Assembly (NCBI RefSeq): GCF_000153725.1
Contig: NZ_DS022276.1
Coordinates: 3,284,536 to 3,339,930, forward strand
Source: Salipiger bermudensis HTCC2601
Lineage (GTDB): Bacteria > Pseudomonadota > Alphaproteobacteria > Rhodobacterales > Rhodobacteraceae
Length of the DNA stretch: 55,395 nucleotides
Direction: 5' to 3'
Part shown: positions 27,466 through 36,641 of the stretch, piece after piece
How positions within the stretch are numbered: the first letter of the stretch is position 1
Layout of the letters: each line of letters opens with the position of its first letter
The notes under the pieces: generated by a model
What the model was told of the DNA's origin: nothing
Database searches by the model: none
The model's input: only the letters and a program-made list of their open reading frames with translations
Made by a program: the position numbers and the translations under genes

Positions 27466-28470
27466 TCAGCGGCCGCGGATGCGCGGGTCGAGCGCGTCGC
27501 GCAGGCCGTCGCCGAGATAGTTCACACCCAGCACCGTCAGCGAGATCGCCACGCCTGGCAGCAACACCCGCTCGGGGAAGTCCTCCATCCGCGCCACCGC
27601 GTCGGCCAGCATCTTGCCCCAGGTGGGGAAGTCCGACGGGAAGCCCACGCCGAGGAAGCTCAGCGCCGATTCCGTAATGATCGCGGTGGCAAGGCCCAGC
27701 GTCGCCGAGACCATGATCGGCGACAGCACGTTGGGCAGAAGGTGCCGCTTGATGATCTTGAACGGCTGGGTGCCGATGGAGCGCGCCGCGAGCACGAATT
27801 CCCGCTCCTTGAGGGCGAGCACGTCGCCGCGCACGATGCGCGCCGTGGGCATCCACGAGGTGATGCCGACCACCGTCACGATCAGGATGAACATGCCGCC
27901 CTCGGGTCCGAAATTGGCGCGCAGCGGTTGCCGGAACAGCGTCACCGCGACCAGCAGGAGCGGCAGGATCGGCAGCGACAGGAACAGGTCCGTGAGGCGC
28001 ATCAGCGGGCCGTCGAGCTTCTTGAAGAAGCCCGCCATCACGCCCACGCCGGTGCCGATGATCAGCGACAGCAGCATCGCCGCCCAGCCCACCGCCATCG
28101 ATGCCCGACCGCCGGCGATCAGCTGCGAGAGGTTGTCGCGGCCAAGCTGATCCGAGCCCAGCGGGTGGTTCCAGCCGACATCGGCCTCGCTGTTCCAGAT
28201 CGCGGTGTAGATCGGCCGCATGTCCTTGTTGCGGATGTCGAGCGCCTGCGGATCGAGGGTCCAGAGGTAGGGGCCGATGAGCACGCCGAAGGTGATGAAG
28301 AAGAGGAAGAACGCCCCCATCATCGCACCCTTGTGCTTGCGGAACTGCTCCCACACGTCGCGCCACTTGGAGCGCGGCGGCGCCATCGGGCCCTTGTCCT
28401 TTAGTGCCTCGATCGGCGCGGCCTTGGCGCCCTCGGCGAGGATCACGTCGTCTTGCGGGCTGTCAGTCAT
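27466..28470 (-). CDS. Peptide-type ABC transporter permease (DppC/OppC family)
   Basis: 334 residues, six membrane helices. After a cytoplasmic N-terminus comes the OppC_N segment (WEQFRKHKGAMMGAFFLFF), then HPLGSDQLGRDNLSQLIAGG and the EAA loop with RIVRGDVLALKEREFVLAAR. The C-terminal GDGLRDALDPRIRGR is typical. With the DppB-like partner it forms the channel for a solute brought by the upstream binding protein. The start overlaps the end of the partner gene by eight bases. Last gene of the leftward operon. Confidence 0.95.
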   Translation of the reverse strand: MTDSPQDDVILAEGAKAAPIEALKDKGPMAPPRSKWRDVWEQFRKHKGAMMGAFFLFFITFGVLIGPYLWTLDPQALDIRNKDMRPIYTAIWNSEADVGWNHPLGSDQLGRDNLSQLIAGGRASMAVGWAAMLLSLIIGTGVGVMAGFFKKLDGPLMRLTDLFLSLPILPLLLVAVTLFRQPLRANFGPEGGMFILIVTVVGITSWMPTARIVRGDVLALKEREFVLAARSIGTQPFKIIKRHLLPNVLSPIMVSATLGLATAIITESALSFLGVGFPSDFPTWGKMLADAVARMEDFPERVLLPGVAISLTVLGVNYLGDGLRDALDPRIRGR

Positions 28471-29500
28471 AGCGGATCCTCGGGTCGAGAAGGCCGTAGA
28501 GGATATCGGCGATCAGGTTGAACATCACGATCAGGAACGCAAAGATGAAGGTCAGCGTCATGACCATGGGAAGGTCGTTGGCGAAGAGCGCCGTGATCAG
28601 CAACTGGCCGATGCCGTTCACCTTGAAGACGTTCTCGGTGATGATGGCGCCGCCGAAGATTGCCGGAACCCCAAGCGCGATCACCGTGATCACCGGGATC
28701 ATCGAGTTGCGCAGCACGTGCACCATCACAACGACCGCCTCGCTCAGGCCCTTGGCGCGCGCGGTGCGCACGTAGTCCTGGTTGAGGTTGTCGAGCATCG
28801 AGGCGCGCATGTAACGGCTCAGCTGCGCCGTTGTCTGCAGCGCCAGCACCATCACCGGCATGATCATCTGGCTGAGCTGGTACTTGAAGCTCTCCCAGTC
28901 GTTCACGACGTGGGTCGTGTCGTAGATCGACGGGAACCAGCCAAGGTAGACCGAGAAGATCACGATCAGCAGAGGGCCGGTGAAGAACGGCGGGATCGAG
29001 AAGCCGACCATGGTGACGAAGGTACCCGCCTGGTCGAAGACCGAATACTGCCGGTAGGCCGAGTAGATGCCGATCGGCAGCGCGATCAGCACACCTACCA
29101 CGTAGCTCAGGCCCACGACCCAGAGGGTCTGCGGGATGCGCTGCAGCACGATGTCCATCACCGGCGACCGGGTCTGCCACGAGATGACCCGCAGCTCGCC
29201 CTGGTAAAGGTTCGTGTCGGGCAGCCAGCCGAGCAGGAAACTGTCTCGGGTCAGCCAGTCGATGAACACCTTGGGCTCGGTCCAGAAAACCTGCACCAGC
29301 CATTTCCAGTATTGCACCAGTGCGGGCTCCCCGACGCCGAGGGCCTCGCGCATCTTCTGCTTGACCTCGGGCGGCACCGTCAGCGGCACCTGCGCCATGG
29401 GATCCCCCGGCGCGAGCTGCAGCAGCATGAAGATCACGAAGCTGATGAACAGCAGCGTGGGCACCGAAAGGACGAGGCGGCGGATCGCATAGGTCAGCAT
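28463..29500 (-). CDS. Peptide-type ABC transporter permease (DppB/OppB family)
   Basis: 345 residues from the ATG at 29500 (MLTYAIRRLVLSVPTLLFIS). The frame is open to 29566, but DppB proteins begin exactly at this motif. Six helices; early LLQLAPGDPM and the EAA-type loop RTARAKGLSEAVVVMVHVLRNS. There is a longer than usual periplasmic segment between helix 1 and 2 (about 50-130, with WLTRDSFLLGWLPDTN), seen in a subgroup of this family. Cotranscribed with the DppC-like gene; separated from the binding-protein gene by 279 bp with a terminator-like hairpin. Confidence 0.95.
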   Translation of the reverse strand: MLTYAIRRLVLSVPTLLFISFVIFMLLQLAPGDPMAQVPLTVPPEVKQKMREALGVGEPALVQYWKWLVQVFWTEPKVFIDWLTRDSFLLGWLPDTNLYQGELRVISWQTRSPVMDIVLQRIPQTLWVVGLSYVVGVLIALPIGIYSAYRQYSVFDQAGTFVTMVGFSIPPFFTGPLLIVIFSVYLGWFPSIYDTTHVVNDWESFKYQLSQMIMPVMVLALQTTAQLSRYMRASMLDNLNQDYVRTARAKGLSEAVVVMVHVLRNSMIPVITVIALGVPAIFGGAIITENVFKVNGIGQLLITALFANDLPMVMTLTFIFAFLIVMFNLIADILYGLLDPRIRYD

Positions 29501-29730
29501 GGGCGGACCTCGCTGGCGGGGGCGCTGGCGCGGCGCCGCTGCGATTGCAGCGGCAGCGTCCGGCACCGATCATGGATGCGGGCTGTATGCGTCATGAATT
29601 CCGTGTCTTTGTTGTTGGGCCCGTGCAGCGGCAGCGGCTGACACCATGCGGCGACAGCGGCCGAAAAGGGGAACCGGCCGCGCGGGCCGAGATCGGGGCT
29701 CCCGAGAGGTGAGGTCATTAGCAGACCTTC

Positions 29731-29768
29731 CAAAAAGGGGCACGCCCCCGCGCAGGGCGGAGGCGTGC
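29731..29768 (-). terminator. Terminator/attenuator between binding-protein and permease genes
   Basis: Stem GCACGCCTCCGC/GCGGGGGCGTGC on the minus strand (12 bp with one mismatch; 29757-29768 and 29740-29751) followed by CCTTTTTGG. It is 11 nt past the stop of the binding-protein gene. Such hairpins commonly let the abundant binding protein be made in excess over the permeases while some transcription reads through. Confidence 0.75.
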
Positions 29769-29779
29769 TTGTCACAGGA

Positions 29780-31486
29780 TCAGCCGTCGATGCGGTACCA
29801 GTCGGCCGCGTTCCACAGCTCGCTGTCCCAGGTGTTCAGGACCACGCCACCAAGCGTGTTGGAGTGCGCCGAGACACGACCACGGTCGACCAGCGGAACG
29901 ATCGTCATCGTTTCCTTGGTGATGATGTCGTTCAGCTGCTTGGCAATCTCGCCGCGCTTGCTCAGCTCGCCGGTCTTCGCCAACTCGTCGAGAAGGGCAT
30001 CGTACTCTTCGTTGCAGAAGCGGTTGATGTTCTCACCCTGCCACTGCGAGGACGGCTTCGGCTCGTTGCCGCAGCGGTACATTTGCAGATAGGACTGCGG
30101 GTCGGTGCCGTCGAAGTTGTTGGCGTACATCTCGACGTCCGCATAGAACTTCTGGAAGGTGTCGGGCGAGCCCGGGTCACCGCCGAAGAACACCGACGAG
30201 TCGACGTTGCGCAGCTCGGTCTCGACGCCGATCTGGTTCCACCAGTCCTTGATCAGGGCCTGGAAATCCTGACGCACGGCATTGGTCGAGGTCTGGTAGA
30301 GCAGCGACAGCTTCATGCCGTCCTTCTCGCGCACACCGTCGCCATCGCTGTCAGTCCAGCCGGCTTCCTCGAGCAGCGCCTTGGCGCCTTCGAGATCCTG
30401 GGTCAGGCATTCCTCGTTGTCCGAGGCGTAGAGCGCCGGCGCGGGAACGAGGTTACAGGTCGGACGGCCGGCCTGACCATAGCCGATCTCGGTCAGCAGC
30501 CCACGGTCGATGGCCATCGACAGCGCCTTGCGGACGTTGAAGTCGGACAGGATCGGGTGCGGATGCGCGACCGTCGAGCGTTCGCCTTCCGGCAGGTCCG
30601 GCGACGGATCGGTCATGTTCATCTCGAGGCGCTCGACCAGGGTGCCGAAGGCCGAAACCGGGGTGCCTTGGCCGCCTTCTGCCATGGAGGCGAGCACGTC
30701 GGGCGCAAGCTGCAGGTTCCAGGCATAGTCGAACTCGCCCGTCTGCAGCACCGCACGCGCAGCCGCTTCCGCGTCGCCGCCGCCTTTCAGCGTGGCGGTC
30801 GCGAAGGCCGGCTTCGCCGGGTCACGGTAGTTGGGGTTGGCCGAGAGCGAGATCACGTCGTTCGGCTTGAACTCGTCGACGACGAAGGGGCCGGTGCCGA
30901 TCGGGTTGAAGTTGGCTTCGGTGCAGGTCGACGCCGCAGCGCCCGTGCAGCTCTCGAACTGTGCCTTCTGCAGGATCGGAGACTGGCCGCCCATGAAGGG
31001 GCCGTAGGGGTTCGGCATGGCCTCGTCGAAGTTCACCACGACGGTCAGGTCATCGGGGGTGTCGATCGACGCAATGTGGTCGAACTTGGCCAGCTGCGCG
31101 CAGCCGCCTTCGGGATCCATGCAGTAGTCGGCGGTGAATTTCACGTCGGCCGAGGTCACCGGGCTGCCGTCGGACCACAGCAGGCCCTCTTTCAGCTTCC
31201 ATGTGATCGACTTGAGATCCTCGGACACGCCGCCGTTCTCGACGGTGGGGATCTCTTCCGCAAGGTAGGGGACCAGCTCGCCGGTCTCGGTGTAGCGGCC
31301 CAGCGGCTCGAGCACGAGCGACGAGGCTTCGATGTCCTTGGTGCCGCTCGACAGGTAAGGCGTCATGATGGACGGCGCCTGCCAATAGATGATGTTGACG
31401 TGCCCGTCCTCGCCGCGCTCGGCGAAGGCTGCGGGGGCAAGTGCACCGGTGGCGACAGCCCCTAGCAATAGGGTCTTGAGCGTCAT
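29780..31486 (-). CDS. Peptide-type ABC transporter substrate-binding protein (SBP family 5)
   Basis: 568 residues from the ATG at 31486 (GAGGAG upstream). Signal peptide MTLKTLLLGAVATGALAPAAFA, no lipobox cysteine, so it is probably soluble in the periplasm. Family marks are WKLKEGLLWSDGSPVTSADVKF, IGTGPFVVDEFKPND, and LSDFNVRKALSMAIDR. Several cysteines (DYCMDPEGGCAQ, ESCTGAAASTCTEA) could make disulfides. It captures peptides or peptide-like compounds for the permeases encoded downstream. The ATPase for the same importer is on the opposite strand across a 245-bp promoter region. Confidence 0.95.
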   Translation of the reverse strand: MTLKTLLLGAVATGALAPAAFAERGEDGHVNIIYWQAPSIMTPYLSSGTKDIEASSLVLEPLGRYTETGELVPYLAEEIPTVENGGVSEDLKSITWKLKEGLLWSDGSPVTSADVKFTADYCMDPEGGCAQLAKFDHIASIDTPDDLTVVVNFDEAMPNPYGPFMGGQSPILQKAQFESCTGAAASTCTEANFNPIGTGPFVVDEFKPNDVISLSANPNYRDPAKPAFATATLKGGGDAEAAARAVLQTGEFDYAWNLQLAPDVLASMAEGGQGTPVSAFGTLVERLEMNMTDPSPDLPEGERSTVAHPHPILSDFNVRKALSMAIDRGLLTEIGYGQAGRPTCNLVPAPALYASDNEECLTQDLEGAKALLEEAGWTDSDGDGVREKDGMKLSLLYQTSTNAVRQDFQALIKDWWNQIGVETELRNVDSSVFFGGDPGSPDTFQKFYADVEMYANNFDGTDPQSYLQMYRCGNEPKPSSQWQGENINRFCNEEYDALLDELAKTGELSKRGEIAKQLNDIITKETMTIVPLVDRGRVSAHSNTLGGVVLNTWDSELWNAADWYRIDG

Positions 31487-31673
31487 GGGGTTCTCCTCGT
31501 TGGACGCCGGCGCTTTGGCCGGCTTTTTGGTTTTGTCTGAAAGCGGAGTCCGTTTGGACACGAACGATCGTCACCGATCGCCGGGTCCCTCGTCCATCCC
31601 GATCATGACCGGTATCGAAAACAGAACGAGATGAAAATGCAAGCACTGCCTTGGCGGAACCTGACAGCAGGGT

Positions 31674-31702
31674 TTGACACCGTCCAAAACCTGCCCTTAG
31701 CT
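31674..31702 (+). promoter_or_regulatory. Possible promoter for the fused ATPase gene in the divergent region
   Basis: A consensus -35 TTGACA (31674-31679) is followed after 17 bp by TTAGCT, a poor -10, about 30 bp before the ATPase start. The 245-bp divergent region (31487-31731) also holds CGATCG-TCAC-CGATCG (about 31565-31580) that could be an operator. Binding-protein transcription must start within the same region in the other direction. Confidence 0.35.
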
Positions 31703-31731
31703 TTGGCATCCGCCATCTCAGGAGAAAATGG

Positions 31732-33552
31732 ATGCTCGACAACGCCATCGCCCGGATCGAGAAACTTCGGGTCGAATTTGAGACGAAAGACGGCACCGTT
31801 GCCGGCGTGGAAGACGTCAGCTTCGACGTCGGGCCGGGGGAAACCGTCTGTATCGTCGGCGAGTCGGGCTCGGGAAAGTCGGTTTCGTCGCTCTCGCTGA
31901 TGCGTCTGATCGAGTTCGGCGGAGGCGAGATCGCCAACGGGCGCCTCATTTTTGACCGCAAGGACGGCGACGAGCTCGATCTGGCCAAGGCCGATCAGGA
32001 TCTGATGCGCGACATCCGCGGCAACGAGATCGGCATGATCTTCCAGGAGCCGATGACCGCCTTGAACCCGGTCTTCACCATCGAGCGCCAGCTCACCGAG
32101 GGACTGCGCGTGCACCGCGACATGAGCAAGGAACAGGCGCAGGCGCGCGCGCTTGAACTGATGCAGCAGGTGCGCATCCCCGAGCCGGAGCGCCGGCTCA
32201 AGCAGTACCCGCACGAGCTTTCGGGCGGTATGCGCCAGCGTGTGGTGATCGCCATGGCGCTGGCCTGCAAGCCGCGCCTGCTGATCGCGGACGAGCCGAC
32301 GACCGCACTCGACGTGACGATCCAGGCCGAAATCCTCGCCCTGATGGACCGGCTCAAGCGCGAGACGGGCACAGCGGTGATGTTCATCACCCACGACATG
32401 GCGGTTGTGGCGCAGATGGCCGACCGCGTGGTGGTGATGTTCCGCGGCAGAAAGGTCGAGGAAGGCACCGTCGAAGAGATCTTCGAGAACCCGCAGCACC
32501 CCTATACCAAGGCGCTGCTGGCCGCCGTTCCGAAGCTCGGCGAGATGAAGGGCAAGCCGCTGCCCGAGCCGATGAAGCTGCTCGGGCACGAGCAGGACGA
32601 GATCAAACCCATCACGGGCACGGATCAGCCTCTGCTCCAGGTTGAAAACCTCACGACGCGGTTCCCGGTCAAAGGCGGATTTTTCCGCCGGACTGTGGCA
32701 AATGTGCATGCGGTTGAGGATGTTAGCTTCACCCTGAACAAGGGGCAGACGCTCAGCCTCGTGGGCGAATCGGGATGTGGGAAATCCACGGCAGGGCGTT
32801 CGATTCTTCGTCTGGTTGAGCCGATGCGCGGCCGGATCTCGCTTGACGGGGTCGATGTGATGGGGCTCGGCCCCAACATGCTGCGCGATGAGCGCCGGCA
32901 GATGCAGATGATCTTCCAGGATCCCTTCGCCTCGCTGAACCCGCAGATGCAGCTCGCCGACCAGGTCGCCGAGCCGATGCGCAATTTCGGCAGCCACGCC
33001 GGCTCCGAGATGATGGACCGCGTCGAGATGCTGTTCGATCGGGTCGAGCTGCCGCGCAGCTTCATGCGCCGCTATCCGCACGAGCTTTCGGGCGGCCAGC
33101 GTCAGCGCATCGCCATCGCCCGCGCGCTGGCGCTCAACCCCAAGCTCATCGTCGCCGACGAGGCGGTCTCGGCGCTCGACGTGTCGGTGCAGGCGCAGGT
33201 GGTGAACCTGATGATGGAGCTGCAGGCCGAACTGGGGCTGTCCTATCTCTTCATCAGCCACGACATGGCGGTGGTCGAACGCGTGAGTCACAACGTGGGC
33301 GTCATGTATCTTGGCCGCATCGTCGAGATCGGCCCGCGCGCGGCGGTGTTCGAGAATCCTCAGCACCCCTACACGCAGGCGCTGATGAAGGCGGTGCCGG
33401 TGGCCGATCCGCACCGGCGCAAGTCCGAGAAGGACCTCAACTTCAAGCCGATCCCGTCGCCCATCCACCCGGTGGGCTACGAGCCCGAGCCCAACACCTA
33501 CCGCGAGGTTTCGCCCGGGCATCTCGTGCTGACCTCTGACAGCGGCTACTGA
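31732..33552 (+). CDS. Peptide-type ABC transporter ATPase, two fused ATP-binding domains (DppD-DppF fusion)
   Basis: 606 residues. First ATPase domain about 5-270: Walker A GESGSGKS (43-50), signature LSGGM (163-167), Walker B LLIADEPTTALD, oligopeptide-transporter C-terminal segment NPQHPYTKALL. Second domain about 300-590: Walker A GESGCGKS (345-352), signature LSGGQ, Walker B LIVADEAVSALD, and again NPQHPYTQALM. Most relatives have two separate genes; GsiA-like fusions are known. It drives the importer whose other parts are encoded leftward. The gene is followed by an aldolase-family gene (88-bp gap) and the catabolic set. Confidence 0.95.
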   Translation: MLDNAIARIEKLRVEFETKDGTVAGVEDVSFDVGPGETVCIVGESGSGKSVSSLSLMRLIEFGGGEIANGRLIFDRKDGDELDLAKADQDLMRDIRGNEIGMIFQEPMTALNPVFTIERQLTEGLRVHRDMSKEQAQARALELMQQVRIPEPERRLKQYPHELSGGMRQRVVIAMALACKPRLLIADEPTTALDVTIQAEILALMDRLKRETGTAVMFITHDMAVVAQMADRVVVMFRGRKVEEGTVEEIFENPQHPYTKALLAAVPKLGEMKGKPLPEPMKLLGHEQDEIKPITGTDQPLLQVENLTTRFPVKGGFFRRTVANVHAVEDVSFTLNKGQTLSLVGESGCGKSTAGRSILRLVEPMRGRISLDGVDVMGLGPNMLRDERRQMQMIFQDPFASLNPQMQLADQVAEPMRNFGSHAGSEMMDRVEMLFDRVELPRSFMRRYPHELSGGQRQRIAIARALALNPKLIVADEAVSALDVSVQAQVVNLMMELQAELGLSYLFISHDMAVVERVSHNVGVMYLGRIVEIGPRAAVFENPQHPYTQALMKAVPVADPHRRKSEKDLNFKPIPSPIHPVGYEPEPNTYREVSPGHLVLTSDSGY

Positions 33553-33640
33553 CCGAGCGGCACGCGCAGGGCCTCGCGGCGGCGAGGCGGGGGGAGCCTG
33601 TCCTGTCACGCAACCAAAGACCGAACCAACAGGACGACCC

Positions 33641-34435
33641 ATGGCCCACAGCCTCACCACCGCGACACAGGCCGCTCCGGCGCTCAGCAACCGGCCCGAC
33701 CTTGCCACCGACGCGATCCGCACGGCGCGCGAGGATCTTGCGGCCTGCTTCCGCATGGCGGCGCGCTACGGCTTCGAGGAAGGCATCTGCAACCATTTCT
33801 CGGCGGTGGTGCCGGGGCATGAGGACTTGTTCCTCGTGAACCCCTACGGCTTTGCCTTCCGCGAGATCACCGCCTCGTCGCTGCTGATCTGCGATTTCGA
33901 GGGCAACGTGGTCGAGGGCGCGGGCCAGCCCGAGGCGACGGCCTTCTATATCCATGCCGAGATGCACCGCCGCCTGCCGCGTGCCAAGGTCGCCTTCCAC
34001 ACCCACATGCCCTATGCCACGGCGCTGTCGATGACCGAGGGCGACCCGCTGATCTGGGCTGGCCAGACCGCGCTCAAGTTCTATGGGCGCACCGCGGTGG
34101 ACGAGGATTACAACGGGCTCGCGCTCGACAACGACGAGGGTGCGCGCATCGCCGGGTCCGTGGGCGAGGCCGATATCGTCTTCATGAAGCATCACGGCGT
34201 CATGGTTCTGGCGCCAAGCATCGCCGAGGCGTGGGACGATCTCTACTATCTCGAGCGTGCCGCCGAGGTGCAGACGCTCGCCATGTCGACGGGGCGCAAG
34301 GTGCTGCCGGTGCCGCATGACGTGGCGCAGGCCGCCTACGAGCAGATGCGCGAGGGTGACGAGGATTCCGCGCGCCTGCACCTCGCCGCGATCCGCCGTC
34401 AGCTCGACGCCGAAGAGCCGCAGTACCGGCACTGA
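33641..34435 (+). CDS. Class II aldolase/adducin family protein
   Basis: 264 residues, single class II aldolase domain. The zinc-site histidines are seen in HTHMPYATALS and in MKHHGVMVLA, and the acidic residue in PEATAFYIHAEMHR. NHFSAVVPGHEDLFLVNPYG resembles the N-terminal glycine/substrate loop. The family cleaves phosphorylated sugars (fuculose- or rhamnulose-1-phosphate) or has related roles; many proteobacterial members have no known substrate. It lies 88 bp after the importer ATPase and 8 bp before the EEP-family gene, so it is probably in the same operon. Confidence 0.88.
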   Translation: MAHSLTTATQAAPALSNRPDLATDAIRTAREDLAACFRMAARYGFEEGICNHFSAVVPGHEDLFLVNPYGFAFREITASSLLICDFEGNVVEGAGQPEATAFYIHAEMHRRLPRAKVAFHTHMPYATALSMTEGDPLIWAGQTALKFYGRTAVDEDYNGLALDNDEGARIAGSVGEADIVFMKHHGVMVLAPSIAEAWDDLYYLERAAEVQTLAMSTGRKVLPVPHDVAQAAYEQMREGDEDSARLHLAAIRRQLDAEEPQYRH

Positions 34436-34443
34436 CGCTGGCC

Positions 34444-35364
34444 ATGCGTGTGGTGCGGAGCATCGGCAAGGGGCTTCTGGCGGCGTTGGCGTTGATTGCG
34501 CTCGTCGCCTGCGCCCAGCAGATCCGCCTCAGCGAGGGCGATGCGCTGCCGCCACCGCCCGAGGACGCGCTGCGGATTGCAACGCTCAACGTGCATTACA
34601 TCGACCTGCGTGGGCAGGGCGAGGGGCGCTGGAGCCGCGCCGGCTGGGAGCGGCGCAAGCCGGCGCTCGGTGCGGCGGTCGAGGCGCTCGAGGCCGATGT
34701 CATCGCGTTTCAGGAGATGGAGAGCTTTCGCGGCGGTAATGCCGATACCGACAACCTCGCCCGCCGCTACCTGCTCGACCGGCTGAGCGGCTATGAGGCG
34801 GCGGCGATCGGCGATTGGCGGACGTTTCCCTCGACCCAGCCGATCTTCTATCGCACCGGCAAGCTGGAACTGGTGGATCAGGGCTGGTTCTTCTTCTCCG
34901 ACACGCCCGACGTGATCTATTCGCGGACCTTCGACGGCTCCTGGCCGGCCTTTGCCTCCTGGGCCGCGTTCCGACAGCGCGGCGGGGGCGATGTCTTTCG
35001 GGTGATGAATGTGCATCTCGAATATCGCAGCGCCAGCAACCGGCGGCTGTCGGCCGAGCTGATCGCGGACCGCTTACGCCCGGTGATCGACTCCGGCACG
35101 CCGGTGGTGCTTGCCGGCGATTTCAACGCCCTCGCGGGCTGGGAGGTCATGGAGAGCCTCGAAGCCGCCGGGCTGCGGTTTCCGAAGGTGCCTGGCGCAA
35201 CCTATCACCTGGACCGTGGCCTGCACCTGCTGCCGGCCATCGACCATATCGGCCACAGCCCCGGGCTGCGCGGCGTGGGTGGCCCGCACGTGCCGCAGAT
35301 CCGGGTGGACGGCGTCTGGCCCGCGGACCATCATCCCGTGGTGCTCGATCTCGCGCGGCCCTGA
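34444..35364 (+). CDS. Lipoprotein of the endonuclease/exonuclease/phosphatase family
   Basis: 306 residues. The N-terminus GKGLLAALALIALVAC is a good lipoprotein signal (lipobox LVAC). The mature part is an EEP fold: RIATLNVHYID, the metal glutamate in VIAFQEMES, GDFNALAGWE, and the C-terminal WPADHHPVVLDL. EEP enzymes cut phosphodiesters in nucleic acids, phospholipids or inositol phosphates; an outer- or inner-membrane lipid anchor would put this one in the periplasm. Eight bases after the aldolase gene, so translationally close. Its presence inside a transport/deacylase operon is unusual. Confidence 0.85.
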   Translation: MRVVRSIGKGLLAALALIALVACAQQIRLSEGDALPPPPEDALRIATLNVHYIDLRGQGEGRWSRAGWERRKPALGAAVEALEADVIAFQEMESFRGGNADTDNLARRYLLDRLSGYEAAAIGDWRTFPSTQPIFYRTGKLELVDQGWFFFSDTPDVIYSRTFDGSWPAFASWAAFRQRGGGDVFRVMNVHLEYRSASNRRLSAELIADRLRPVIDSGTPVVLAGDFNALAGWEVMESLEAAGLRFPKVPGATYHLDRGLHLLPAIDHIGHSPGLRGVGGPHVPQIRVDGVWPADHHPVVLDLARP

Positions 35365-35474
35365 ACGCTGCGAAAGCGGGCAGGGCGCGGGGCCGGAGCC
35401 TGCCTCGCGCGCGCCCCACTTGCCCGTCGGTCCCGGGCAGCGTAGGCCATTTGCAGACAAACGAAGGAGCCCCG

Positions 35475-36641
35475 ATGCCGACCCGCCTTTCGCCCCGCGA
35501 GATCCTCGAGAAACTGGTGAGCTTTCCGACCGTCAGCCGCGACAGCAACCTGCCGCTGATCGACTGGGTCTCGGACTACCTTGCCAGCCACGGCATCGAC
35601 AGCCAGCGCCACGCCAAGCCGGCCGAGCCGGACCTGAAGGCGGCTCTCTTCGCCCATGTGGGCCCCGAGGTCGACGGCGGCGTCATCCTGTCGGGCCATA
35701 CCGACGTGGTGCCGGTGGACGGGCAGGCGTGGAGCTCGGATCCGTGGGTGCTCACCGAGCGCGACGGCAAGCTTTACGGGCGCGGTTCGACCGACATGAA
35801 GGGCTTCGACGCGCTTGCGGTCTGGGCCATGGTCGAGGCGCAGCATCGCGGGGTGACGACGCCATTGCAGATCGCCCTGAGCTACGACGAGGAGATCGGC
35901 TGCATGGGCGGCAAGGACGTGGCCGAGGCGATGCGTGCGGCGCTGCCCAAGGCCGCCTCGGTGATCGTCGGCGAGCCGACCGAGATGAAGGCCGTGACCG
36001 GCCACAAGGGCGGGCTGACCTTCTGGGTGCATGTGCATGGCGTCGAGGTGCACAGCTCGATCCTGCATACAGGCGTGTCGGCGATCATGTATGGCGCCAA
36101 GTTGATCGAGTGGGCCAACGACGTGAACGCCGAGAACGCCGCCGCCACGCCCGATGAGATCGCGGCACTGTTCGACCCGCCCTATACCAACCTGCATGTT
36201 GGCCAGATCCAGGGCGGCACCGCGCACAATATCACCGCCAAGGATTGCGAGTTCGGCTTCGGGTTCCGTGTCGTGCCGGGCGAAGATCCGAAGCACTGGG
36301 AGCGGCGCTTGATGGACAAGGTCGCCGAGATCGAGGCGCAGATGCAGGCGGTTTGCCCAGAGGCGTGGATCGAGGTTGAGACGCTCTTCGAACTGCCGCC
36401 GCTTGTGCCGGTGCAGAACAACAGCGCCGAAGAGCTGGTGCGGCAGGTCACTGGCGACAACGGCGTGATGCAGGTGAGCTACGGCACCGAGGCCAGTCAT
36501 TTCCAGGCGGCTGGCTACGACGCCGTGGTCTGCGGTCCCTCGGACATCGCCATCGCCCACAAGCCCGATGAATATATCGAGATTGCCCAGCTCGACGCGG
36601 GACAGGCCTTCATGGAGCGCCTGCTGGAGCGGCTGGCATGA
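35475..36641 (+). CDS. M20-family deacylase, acetylornithine deacetylase (ArgE)-like
   Basis: 388 residues from the ATG at 35475 (AAGGAG upstream); the open frame reaches 34815 but overlaps the EEP gene. ArgE-like layout with a two-zinc site: SGHTDVVPVDG (H), GRGSTDMKGFDA (D), SYDEEIGCMGG (E-E), IVGEPTEMK (E) and IAIAHKPDEYIE (H). The lid domain is at about 180-295. The family removes acetyl groups from N-acetylornithine and similar acyl amino acids. Because it is beside a peptide-type importer and oxidoreductases rather than arginine genes, a catabolic N-acyl-amino-acid substrate is more likely than biosynthesis. The stop overlaps the next start by four bases. Confidence 0.92.
   Translation: MPTRLSPREILEKLVSFPTVSRDSNLPLIDWVSDYLASHGIDSQRHAKPAEPDLKAALFAHVGPEVDGGVILSGHTDVVPVDGQAWSSDPWVLTERDGKLYGRGSTDMKGFDALAVWAMVEAQHRGVTTPLQIALSYDEEIGCMGGKDVAEAMRAALPKAASVIVGEPTEMKAVTGHKGGLTFWVHVHGVEVHSSILHTGVSAIMYGAKLIEWANDVNAENAAATPDEIAALFDPPYTNLHVGQIQGGTAHNITAKDCEFGFGFRVVPGEDPKHWERRLMDKVAEIEAQMQAVCPEAWIEVETLFELPPLVPVQNNSAEELVRQVTGDNGVMQVSYGTEASHFQAAGYDAVVCGPSDIAIAHKPDEYIEIAQLDAGQAFMERLLERLA

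Noticed and set aside
29494-29775. 93-codon frame between the binding protein and the permease
   Set aside because: Covers the hairpin between the genes and has no start signal; it is most likely leader sequence.
31603-33756. 717-codon minus-strand open frame opposite the ABC ATPase
   Set aside because: Antisense to a clear double-ATPase gene; no recognisable domain.
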